In this document: positions 1 to 5,420 of the stretch, piece after piece | How the letters are laid out: each line of letters opens with the position of its first letter | Numbering within the stretch: position 1 is the stretch's first letter | Assembly: GCA_009700155.1 (NCBI GenBank) | Contig: WLMP01000062.1 | Coordinates: 1-5,655 of the forward strand | Direction: 5' to 3' | DNA from: Actinomycetota bacterium | Lineage (GTDB): Bacteria > Actinomycetota > Actinomycetes > Nanopelagicales > Nanopelagicaceae | Length of the DNA: 5,655 nt | Program-made: the position numbers and the translations under genes | The notes under the pieces: generated by a model | What the model saw: the letters and a program-made list of their open reading frames with translations, nothing else | What the model was told of the DNA's origin: nothing | The model's database searches: none

Positions 1-257
1 CAGCAGTTGTTGAATCATTAGCTGAAGTTGGAATTGATATTTCAAATGAGATTCCAAAGATGCTAACTACATCTGCAGTTGAACAATCCGATGTTGTAAT
101 CACAATGGGGTGTGGAGATGCCTGTCCATTTTTTCCTGGGAAAAGATACTTAGATTGGCCACTTAACGATCCTGCAGGTCAGGGTGTTGCAGCGATTAGG
201 CCTATCAGAGATGAGATTCGAAAATTGGTCGAGGAATTACTGACTACTTTGTTATGA
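1..257 (+). CDS. arsC: Arsenate reductase, LMW-phosphatase fold (C-terminal part; 5' end outside window)
   Basis: The reading frame is open from base 3 and gives 84 residues before TGA at 255-257; the true start lies upstream of the window. The protein reduces arsenate to arsenite in the cytoplasm; in actinobacterial relatives this is coupled to mycothiol/mycoredoxin or thioredoxin (family knowledge). Visible signatures, numbered from base 3, are VGIDIS (9-14), VVITMGCGDACPFFPGKRY (31-49) and NDPAGQG (55-61), whose Asp56 fits the general-acid loop of this fold, followed by the helix IRPIRDEIRKLVEELL (65-80). The N-terminal CX5R phosphate-binding loop with the nucleophilic cysteine cannot be seen. 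An internal ATG at base 60 is not the start, because clear family sequence precedes it. The last 6 bp overlap the convergent rhodanese gene. Whether it acts on arsenate or is a relative with another role cannot be settled without the N-terminus. Confidence 0.85.
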   Translation, partial: AVVESLAEVGIDISNEIPKMLTTSAVEQSDVVITMGCGDACPFFPGKRYLDWPLNDPAGQGVAAIRPIRDEIRKLVEELLTTLL

Positions 258-566
258 AGTAATAGCTTTACCGGCTTCGACCCATTCAATTATTCCACCG
301 CTTAAGTTATAAATAGATTTGAATCCGATCTCTGACATTACTTCACAAGCATCTACTGATCTTTTTCCAGACCTACAATAAATTGCATAACTTTTTGACT
401 TATCTAACTCTGAAACCAAAGAGATAAAGTCATCTTCTAGAACATCCAGGTTTATCGCTGATGGAACGTGGGATTGATTAAACTCTGGCACAGTTCTTAC
501 ATCAAGCAAAATAACATCGGGCTCAGATATTTTCTCATCAAACTCAGATGCATTCATATTTATCAT
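252..566 (-). CDS. Single-domain rhodanese-like protein
   Basis: This is a complete 104-residue cytoplasmic protein, the usual size for a stand-alone rhodanese domain (GlpE/PspE-like), with no signal peptide or membrane segment. Motifs in order are VILLDVRTVPEF (18-29), the HVPSAINL element (33-40), the active-site loop CRSGKRS with the persulfide-forming Cys64 (64-70), and the C-terminal signature NLSGGIIEWVEAGKAI (87-102). Such proteins carry sulfane sulfur on the cysteine and pass it to thiols or other acceptors; the partner here is unknown. Two starts are possible, Met1 (base 566) and Met4 (base 557); neither has a clear Shine-Dalgarno sequence, and the longer one is kept. The gene is divergent from the carotenoid operon with a 20-bp gap. 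It is convergent with arsC, overlapping it by 6 bp, so it is not co-transcribed with either neighbour. Confidence 0.9.
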   Translation of the reverse strand: MINMNASEFDEKISEPDVILLDVRTVPEFNQSHVPSAINLDVLEDDFISLVSELDKSKSYAIYCRSGKRSVDACEVMSEIGFKSIYNLSGGIIEWVEAGKAITS

Positions 567-573
567 TAGAAGG

Positions 574-581
574 TAATCTTA
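574..581. promoter_or_regulatory. Putative overlapping divergent -10 elements (rhodanese / carotenoid operon)
   Basis: On the plus strand TAATCT (574-579) fits the actinobacterial -10 consensus TANNNT. It ends 7 nt before the ATG at 587, the spacing expected for a leaderless transcript. On the minus strand TAAGAT (581 down to 576) also fits TANNNT and would start transcription within a few bases of the rhodanese ATG at 566. The two hexamers overlap by four bases. No convincing -35 box was found for either direction. TANNNT is a weak motif that occurs often by chance in AT-rich DNA; the call rests mainly on the position, since the intergenic gap is only 20 bp and both genes need a promoter nearby. 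Confidence 0.35.
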
Positions 582-586
582 TAGCC

Positions 587-1375
587 ATGAAACTGGCAGT
601 TGAATCTCATGGGAATGGTGAGCCATTAGTTCTAATTCATGGGCTAGGCTCTGCTGCAACTGCATGGAAACCACTGACTAAGCTTTTGGTCAATGATTTT
701 CAAGTAATCACAGTTGATTTGCCAGGACATGGCAATTCACCATTCTCTTTAAACCAACCAATGGATCCCACCTCGCTAGCAAAATTGGTTGTAAAAAATG
801 TTAAAGGTTTAGGGATTGAAAAGTTTAACTTGATTGGTAATTCCCTCGGAGGCTGGATAGCACTTGAGATGGCCGCTAACCACGAAGAGAATATTAAAAG
901 TGTTGTTGCACTTGCACCAGCAGGACTGTGGTTAACACCCTTTACATCAAGGTATCCCGGCGAGGTTGCACTAAGAGTTATAGCAGGGGGTGCAAATAAA
1001 CTAGCGCCATCTGTTCTAAATTATTCTTGGGCTAAGAAAATTGGTTTTGAAACTGTTTCTCCTAAGTGGAGGGATTTAGATTACGAAGTTTGCTTAGATG
1101 CAACAAATGCTATGGCTAAATCACTTGGTTACTTCCCAACCTGGGATGCACTTCTTGGAAAAAGGTTTGATAAGAAGATAAATAAAGATATTCCTATAAC
1201 AATTATTTTTGGTGATACCGACCATACTTTACCTGAGAAGACTTGTCAGGAAAGATCGTTGGCACCAGATCATGCAAAGTGGTTGATACTTTCAAACACA
1301 GGTCATGCACCAATGTGGGATAGCACTGATCAGGTTTATGCTGAGGTAATGAGTACTGTAGGAAGTATTTTATGA
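587..1375 (+). CDS. Alpha/beta hydrolase fold protein, first gene of the carotenoid operon
   Basis: This 262-residue soluble protein has the full alpha/beta hydrolase layout. It shows the oxyanion-hole segment LVLIHGLGSAATAW (14-27), the VDLPGHGNS strand-turn (43-51), the nucleophile elbow GNSLGG with Ser86, the probable acid Asp212 in FGDTDHTLP (Asp210 is the alternative), and the catalytic His240 in NTGHAPMW. The triad is therefore intact and the protein is probably an active hydrolase or acyltransferase; the substrate is not evident. The start at 587 is chosen because the upstream in-frame ATG at 548 would run into the divergent rhodanese gene and adds 13 residues unlike the family. AGAAGG at 568-573 is rather far (13 nt) to be a good ribosome site, so a leaderless start is possible. 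Its stop overlaps the next start by 4 bp (ATGA), implying coupled translation with the CrtA-like gene. A role in carotenoid ester or precursor metabolism is only inferred from position. Confidence 0.9.
   Translation: MKLAVESHGNGEPLVLIHGLGSAATAWKPLTKLLVNDFQVITVDLPGHGNSPFSLNQPMDPTSLAKLVVKNVKGLGIEKFNLIGNSLGGWIALEMAANHEENIKSVVALAPAGLWLTPFTSRYPGEVALRVIAGGANKLAPSVLNYSWAKKIGFETVSPKWRDLDYEVCLDATNAMAKSLGYFPTWDALLGKRFDKKINKDIPITIIFGDTDHTLPEKTCQERSLAPDHAKWLILSNTGHAPMWDSTDQVYAEVMSTVGSIL
1360..1365 (+). promoter_or_regulatory. Ribosome binding site for the CrtA-like gene
   Basis: AGGAAG lies 6 nt before the ATG at 1372, inside the end of the alpha/beta hydrolase gene. It supports that ATG and the 4-bp ATGA overlap. 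It is the best-placed Shine-Dalgarno-like sequence in the operon. Confidence 0.55.
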
Positions 1376-2034
1376 ACACAGTTGTTTACTTTTGGCGTAT
1401 TCGAAGAAGATATATTCCACTTGCCCTATTTTTTATGGCGATCAATAAGCTAATACTAAAAAGAGTACCTGGAGTTAGTTTTATAAAGCTTCTCGGTACT
1501 GGTAGAGGTGAAACTTTTACACCTAAAGATGCTGATGCTCTTAGATGGGGGTTACTTGTTACTGTTACTGAAGAAAGCACTAAGGCTCTTGATACTTCAA
1601 AAGTTATAAAGGGTTGGCAAAAAATTTCCACTGCTGAATATAGGGTAATTCTTAAAGCGATTTCCTCTCATGGAAAATGGTCTCGCAAAGAACCATTTGA
1701 GATTTTGAAAAGTGATTGGACTGGCAAGGTTGTTGCCGTTACAAGAGCTAGAATTGTTTGGCGCAAGAATTTTATGTTTTGGTCAGCTGTTCCACCTGTG
1801 ACTAAGAGTTTGCACACTTCGGATGGATTAATTGCAGCAATAGGTATAGGTGAGGCTCCCATCGGCTTACAAGGTACTTTCTCAATCTGGGAGAATGGCG
1901 CTGCACTAAGACAATTTGCTTACAAGGGATCAGCACATACTGCGGCAATTAAGGCTACGGCTGAGAATAATTGGTACTCGGAGGAGCTATTTGCTCGCTT
2001 TGCGGTAATTCAAGAGCGTGGACAACTTAATTAA
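1372..2034 (+). CDS. CrtA-like monooxygenase (spheroidene monooxygenase family)
   Basis: The 220-residue protein matches the spheroidene monooxygenase (CrtA) family by pattern: LGTGRGETFTP (41-51), TRARI (124-128), GIGEAPIGLQGTFSIW (158-173) and the C-terminal block WYSEELFARFAVI (201-213). In purple bacteria CrtA uses O2 and heme to put a keto group on the end of acyclic carotenoids such as spheroidene. Here the adjacent cruF, cruG-like and desaturase genes support a carotenoid substrate, so a ketolase or hydroxylase acting on a psi end group is the natural reading. The exact reaction is inferred. The N-terminus is basic with a short hydrophobic stretch (about 15-24) that is too weak to call a membrane anchor. 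The start is fixed by the ATGA overlap with the upstream gene and an AGGAAG site 6 nt before it. Two in-frame stop codons in tandem (TAATAA, 2032-2037) end the gene, 17 bp before cruF. Paralogues with non-carotenoid roles cannot be excluded. Confidence 0.8.
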   Translation: MNTVVYFWRIRRRYIPLALFFMAINKLILKRVPGVSFIKLLGTGRGETFTPKDADALRWGLLVTVTEESTKALDTSKVIKGWQKISTAEYRVILKAISSHGKWSRKEPFEILKSDWTGKVVAVTRARIVWRKNFMFWSAVPPVTKSLHTSDGLIAAIGIGEAPIGLQGTFSIWENGAALRQFAYKGSAHTAAIKATAENNWYSEELFARFAVIQERGQLN

Positions 2035-2051
2035 TAAGGCACAATTAACCC

Positions 2052-2864
2052 ATGTCATTGCGTCAGTTTTATCCAAAGCGAAACGGTAGAAAAGGTTTAT
2101 CTACTTGGAAGCTTTTCATACTTTACGCTATTTCTGCTATTGCCGTTGGATTACAAATTTCATACCCATTAGTAGATGGTGAAGCACTTCGATTAATTAC
2201 GATAGCAACGGTTTATTGGGCAGCGGGAGCAATGCTGTTACATGCTTTTTTTGCATATGGAATTACATACGCCTTAACTTTTCTCGTTGTTACTTTTTCA
2301 TATTCACTTTTAATTGAACAGGTTGGTAGTAGGAGTGGCTGGCCTTTTGGTAGCTATGAGTACTCAGGAACACTTGGCTATCAGATATACGGAGTGCCAC
2401 TAGTTGTGCCATTTGCTTGGGTAATGATTGCTCATCCAGTACTAATCGCAGCTAGAAAAGTTACAAAGAACTGGGTATTCCTTTATGGTGGTTTAGGAAT
2501 GATGGCATGGGATTTGTTTTTAGATCCTCAGATGGTTGCTGCTGAGAGATGGATTTGGGAGTTCACTGGTCCTAATGTGCCATTACAGCCAGATATTCCA
2601 CTTTCAAACACTTTTGGTTGGCTACTAACTGGCATGGGATTAATGGCAATACTAAACAGAGTTCTTAGACAAGATAGAAGAAACACAATAGATGTACCCT
2701 CGATTCCTAATTTTTTCTTGGGATGGACTTTATTTTCGGGAGTGGTTGGAAATATTTTCTTCTTTAGTACTCCAGGAGTGGCATTAACTGGCGGACTTGT
2801 ATTTGGTCTTCTTATGGTGCCATATATCTTTGTTCTACGTTTTGGGCCTCCCACAAATATTTAA
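2052..2864 (+). CDS. cruF: Carotenoid 1,2-hydratase CruF (carotenoid biosynthesis protein, DUF422 family)
   Basis: This is a 270-residue integral membrane protein with about seven or eight hydrophobic segments (roughly 20-40, 47-66, 68-88, 112-134, 141-157, 186-204, 221-240, 243-263). Family signatures are SRSGWPFGSYEYS (93-105), GVPLVVPFAWVMIAHP (114-129), GMMAWDLFLDPQ (149-160), ERWIWE (165-170) and IPLSNTFGWLLTG (182-194); the polar residues Glu103, Asp154 and Asp158 are candidates for the active site. CruF in Deinococcus, cyanobacteria and haloarchaea adds water across the C1-C2 double bond of an acyclic psi end, giving a 1-hydroxy group (family knowledge). The length is normal and the protein looks intact. 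The start lies 17 bp after the CrtA-like gene and has only a weak AAGG (2036-2039) upstream. Its TAA shares one base with the next ATG (TAATG), a coupling arrangement with the glycosyltransferase, as expected for a CruF-CruG pair. Confidence 0.88.
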   Translation: MSLRQFYPKRNGRKGLSTWKLFILYAISAIAVGLQISYPLVDGEALRLITIATVYWAAGAMLLHAFFAYGITYALTFLVVTFSYSLLIEQVGSRSGWPFGSYEYSGTLGYQIYGVPLVVPFAWVMIAHPVLIAARKVTKNWVFLYGGLGMMAWDLFLDPQMVAAERWIWEFTGPNVPLQPDIPLSNTFGWLLTGMGLMAILNRVLRQDRRNTIDVPSIPNFFLGWTLFSGVVGNIFFFSTPGVALTGGLVFGLLMVPYIFVLRFGPPTNI

Positions 2865-3934
2865 TGAGATTCATACTTTTAATATCTAGCGCTTCGCTAC
2901 TCCTTGTTGTGCTTAACAGTTTAACTATTAGAGTAGTAAAAAATGGATTTAAAAGTATTCCTGAATCAGTATCGGTACTGATACCAATGCGTAATGAAGA
3001 AAAGAATGCCCAAGATTGCATAAATAGTGTGTTGAGCCAGAAAGGTATTTCTAGCCTAGAAGTATTAGTTTTAGATGACGAATCAACAGATAAGACATTA
3101 GCAATTCTTAACGGTATACCTACTATTAAAGTTATCAATGGACAGCCAACTCCCCAAAACTGGATTGGTAAGTTATGGGCTTGTGATCAACTGGTTAAGC
3201 AAAGTAAAGGCGAATTCTTAGTTTTTATTGATGCTGACGTTAGACTTGATGATTGTGCGATCTCATCAGCAATTAGCCAAATGGATAAATGGGACTTTAT
3301 ATCTCCATACCCTAAGCAAATAGTTTCTGGCCTTGTTCAAAGGATATTTCAACCTCTCTTACAATGGTCTTGGTTGGCATCAGTTCCGCTATTCATAAGT
3401 CAGAGATTTTCAATAAAATCAATGGCTATTGCTAATGGTCAATTTTTTATTGTTAAGAGGTCTGCTTATTTAGCTTGTGGAGGGCATGAATCAATTAAGG
3501 GTGAAGTACTAGATGATTTAATGCTTGCTCGAGCATTGCTTAAAAGTGGATTCAAAGGCGGTGTTGCTGAAGCTAGCCAAGTTGCACAGTGCAAAATGTA
3601 TGATTCAAACCGCCAATTATTTTTGGGCTATCAAAAATCATTGCATAAAGCATTTGGTTCAAAGCTAGGTGCAGTTGTAGCTATCACACTCTTAGTTTCA
3701 ACTGGCATTATTCCAATTATTGGAACTTTGTATGGATCAGAATTGGCCTTACTTTCATTTTTCCTAGTTTTTGCAAGTCGAATTATTTCCTCGCTTAGAA
3801 CTGGTGGAATACCAAACACTGCACTATTACATCCATTAGCAATATCTTTACTAGTTTTCCTTATTTTTTACTCATGGTATGGAAAATTAACTAAAACTCT
3901 TAGCTGGAGAGGTAGATCGATAGTTAATGTCTAA
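2864..3934 (+). CDS. cruG: Membrane GT2 glycosyltransferase, CruG-like (carotenoid O-glycosyltransferase)
   Basis: The 356-residue protein has an N-terminal membrane segment (about 3-22), a cytoplasmic GT-A domain and a C-terminal membrane part (about 268-288, 293-309, 322-338). Glycosyltransferase family 2 motifs are visible: VLIPMRNEE (38-46), VLDDESTDKT (69-78), the nucleotide/metal-binding DAD in FIDADVRL (121-128), and VLDDLMLARAL (215-225) as the probable catalytic-base region. GKLWAC (102-107) and the C-terminal SWRGR (347-351) are also typical of carotenoid-linked members. CruG in cyanobacteria transfers a sugar to the 2'-hydroxyl of myxol-type carotenoids. Direct coupling to cruF by TAATG strongly suggests the same pathway here, but the sugar and the acceptor position are unknown. 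There is no clear Shine-Dalgarno sequence, so translation probably depends on cruF. The 3' end overlaps the desaturase gene by 8 bp. Confidence 0.82.
   Translation: MRFILLISSASLLLVVLNSLTIRVVKNGFKSIPESVSVLIPMRNEEKNAQDCINSVLSQKGISSLEVLVLDDESTDKTLAILNGIPTIKVINGQPTPQNWIGKLWACDQLVKQSKGEFLVFIDADVRLDDCAISSAISQMDKWDFISPYPKQIVSGLVQRIFQPLLQWSWLASVPLFISQRFSIKSMAIANGQFFIVKRSAYLACGGHESIKGEVLDDLMLARALLKSGFKGGVAEASQVAQCKMYDSNRQLFLGYQKSLHKAFGSKLGAVVAITLLVSTGIIPIIGTLYGSELALLSFFLVFASRIISSLRTGGIPNTALLHPLAISLLVFLIFYSWYGKLTKTLSWRGRSIVNV
3906..3912 (+). promoter_or_regulatory. Possible ribosome binding site for the desaturase gene
   Basis: GGAGAGG sits 14 nt before the ATG at 3927, inside the end of the glycosyltransferase gene. 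It matches the anti-Shine-Dalgarno sequence well but is further away than ideal, so coupling through the 8-bp overlap may matter more. Confidence 0.35.
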
Positions 3935-5420
3935 AGTCGTAGTTGTTGGAGCTGGTATTGGCGGAATGAGTGCTGCAGCTCGCCTTGCAAAAAATGGGCA
4001 TAAAGTAACTGTTTATGAATATAGTGATCGTTCGGGCGGAAAGTGCAGAACTGAATGGTTTGGCAACTATGCATTTGATACTGGGCCTTCATTATTGACC
4101 TTACCTGCGGTCTATAGAGATCTATTTTTAAAGACTGGTAAGAGAATTGAACATATTCTCAACATAGAGCCAGTAGATCCAGCATTTAATTACAATTTTT
4201 CTGATGGTAAATCAATTACATTCCCGAATCTATCTAATCCTGCAACGTATTTAGAGATTAAAAAAATTCTAGGTGATGACGCAGGTAGTGGTTGGCAGCA
4301 GATAATTGAGCGAGCAGAGCGGATGTGGGATGTTTCAAGAGAGCAATTTGTTGAGTCAGAACTCAACTCTTTTTGGCCATTACTCAAGAAGAGGAATATT
4401 GTAACTCAGCTGCGCGAAATAGCACCTTTTACTTCTTTGCGCACACTAAGTAATCAGTTAAATCTTGACCCACACTTACGAATGATTGTTGATCGGTATG
4501 CAACATACACCGGTAGTGATCCACGAAGTGCGCCAGCGGTTCTTTTAACAATTGCATTTGTTGAGAGCACATTTGGTGCTTGGCACATTAAAGGTGGCAT
4601 TGGGCAACTATCGGTTGCCTTGCAAAATAGGTGTGAAGAACTCGGTGTGAAATTTGAGTTCAATACTCGAGTTCGTGAAATATCGGTAAAAAGCAATAAA
4701 GTCGATGGCATACTCCTGGAAGATAATCGATTCATAAGTTCTGATCTAGTTGTAGCGAATGCTGATGCGGAGTATGTTTATAATAAATTAATTTCTAAAA
4801 ATGTTAGATCTGCTAATAATGAAAGAAGAAAACTTAAGAAAGCTACAAAATCATTATCTGGCTTTTCACTTCTTCTAGGATTAGATAATTCTAAAGGTGA
4901 AAGTGTGAGACTAAATCACCATAATGTTTTCTTTCCTGAAAATTATGATAATGAGTTTGAAGAAATATTTAATAAAAAGATACCAGTAAGTGACCCGACT
5001 ATTTATATATGCGCACCAAAAGATAAGAGCATGGTAATTGGAGAGAATAAAGAATCATGGTTTGTTCTCGTAAATGCCCCTCGACATGAACCAGGAATAG
5101 GCTGGGATTGGACTCAAGGGGGTGAGGATTACGCTAAGAAAATTATGACAAAATTAGATAACTTGGGTTTAAATGTCTCTTCAAGGTTAGATTTTCTTAA
5201 ATTCAGAACTCCTGCTGATTTAGAAAGTTATGCAATGGCTCCAGGTGGGTCTATATACGGTACATCAAGTAATTCGGCAAAATCTGCTTTCTTAAGAGCA
5301 AGGAATAGATCTAAAACAAAGGGATTGTTTTGCGTTGGTGGATCTGCTCATCCAGGTGGTGGACTTCCATTAGTTGGTATTAGCGCAGAAATTGTTGCAA
5401 ATGCAATAGGAAAAGCTTAA
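3927..5420 (+). CDS. CrtI-superfamily FAD-dependent carotenoid desaturase, probably CrtD-like
   Basis: This is a full-length 497-residue enzyme of the phytoene desaturase superfamily. The N-terminal dinucleotide fold VVVVGAGIGGMSAA (4-17) is followed by Glu31 for the FAD ribose and the SGGKCRT loop (36-42). FDTGPSLLTLP (50-60), YATYTGSDPR (191-200) and WHIKGGIGQLS (219-229) are typical of the family, and the C-terminal FAD/substrate block is GLFCVGGSAHPGGGLPLVG (466-484). HPGGGLPLV is closer to C-3',4' desaturases (CrtD) and to diapocarotenoid desaturase/oxygenase relatives than to classical CrtI, which usually reads HPGAGxPG. With cruF upstream, desaturation at C3-C4 of a hydroxylated psi end is the best guess. 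Phytoene desaturation remains possible. The start is set by the family N-terminus directly at Met1 and overlaps the previous gene by 8 bp. The middle (about 270-350) is lysine- and asparagine-rich and AT-rich. The stop overlaps the convergent gene by 4 bp. Confidence 0.88.
   Translation: MSKVVVVGAGIGGMSAAARLAKNGHKVTVYEYSDRSGGKCRTEWFGNYAFDTGPSLLTLPAVYRDLFLKTGKRIEHILNIEPVDPAFNYNFSDGKSITFPNLSNPATYLEIKKILGDDAGSGWQQIIERAERMWDVSREQFVESELNSFWPLLKKRNIVTQLREIAPFTSLRTLSNQLNLDPHLRMIVDRYATYTGSDPRSAPAVLLTIAFVESTFGAWHIKGGIGQLSVALQNRCEELGVKFEFNTRVREISVKSNKVDGILLEDNRFISSDLVVANADAEYVYNKLISKNVRSANNERRKLKKATKSLSGFSLLLGLDNSKGESVRLNHHNVFFPENYDNEFEEIFNKKIPVSDPTIYICAPKDKSMVIGENKESWFVLVNAPRHEPGIGWDWTQGGEDYAKKIMTKLDNLGLNVSSRLDFLKFRTPADLESYAMAPGGSIYGTSSNSAKSAFLRARNRSKTKGLFCVGGSAHPGGGLPLVGISAEIVANAIGKA

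Larger units (their letters stand above)
587..5420 (+). other. Five-gene carotenoid end-group tailoring operon
   Basis: Five co-directional genes are joined by a 4-bp overlap, a 17-bp gap, a 1-bp overlap and an 8-bp overlap, which indicates one transcript with coupled translation. Three or four products fit successive steps on a psi end group: hydration (CruF), desaturation (CrtD-like), glycosylation (CruG) and possible ketolation (CrtA-like). The alpha/beta hydrolase is unassigned. No internal promoter or terminator was recognised. Backbone genes for geranylgeranyl diphosphate, phytoene or cyclisation are absent, so the operon probably modifies a carotenoid made elsewhere in the genome. Confidence 0.75.

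Noticed and set aside
60..257. A 65-residue stand-alone protein starting at base 60
   Set aside because: The frame is open to the window edge and the residues before Met are typical arsenate reductase sequence (VGIDIS), so this is the tail of a longer gene.
252..566. Rhodanese as part of an arsenic-resistance operon with arsC
   Set aside because: The genes are convergent on opposite strands, so they are not co-transcribed. Proximity alone does not support a shared function.
548..586. Upstream in-frame ATG at 548 as the start of the alpha/beta hydrolase
   Set aside because: It lies inside the divergent rhodanese gene and adds 13 residues that do not look like the family. The ATG at 587 gives the usual N-terminus just before the LVLIHG strand.
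1386..1862. Minus-strand open frames inside the CrtA-like gene
   Set aside because: They have no recognisable motifs or ribosome sites and lie wholly opposite a well-supported coding gene.
2528..3138. Two 108-residue minus-strand open frames opposite cruF and cruG
   Set aside because: They have no family signatures and low-complexity composition, and both lie opposite strong coding sequences; one even crosses the cruF/cruG junction.
4190..4735. Minus-strand open frames opposite the desaturase gene
   Set aside because: These are shadows of a long conserved FAD enzyme, with no motif or start signal of their own.
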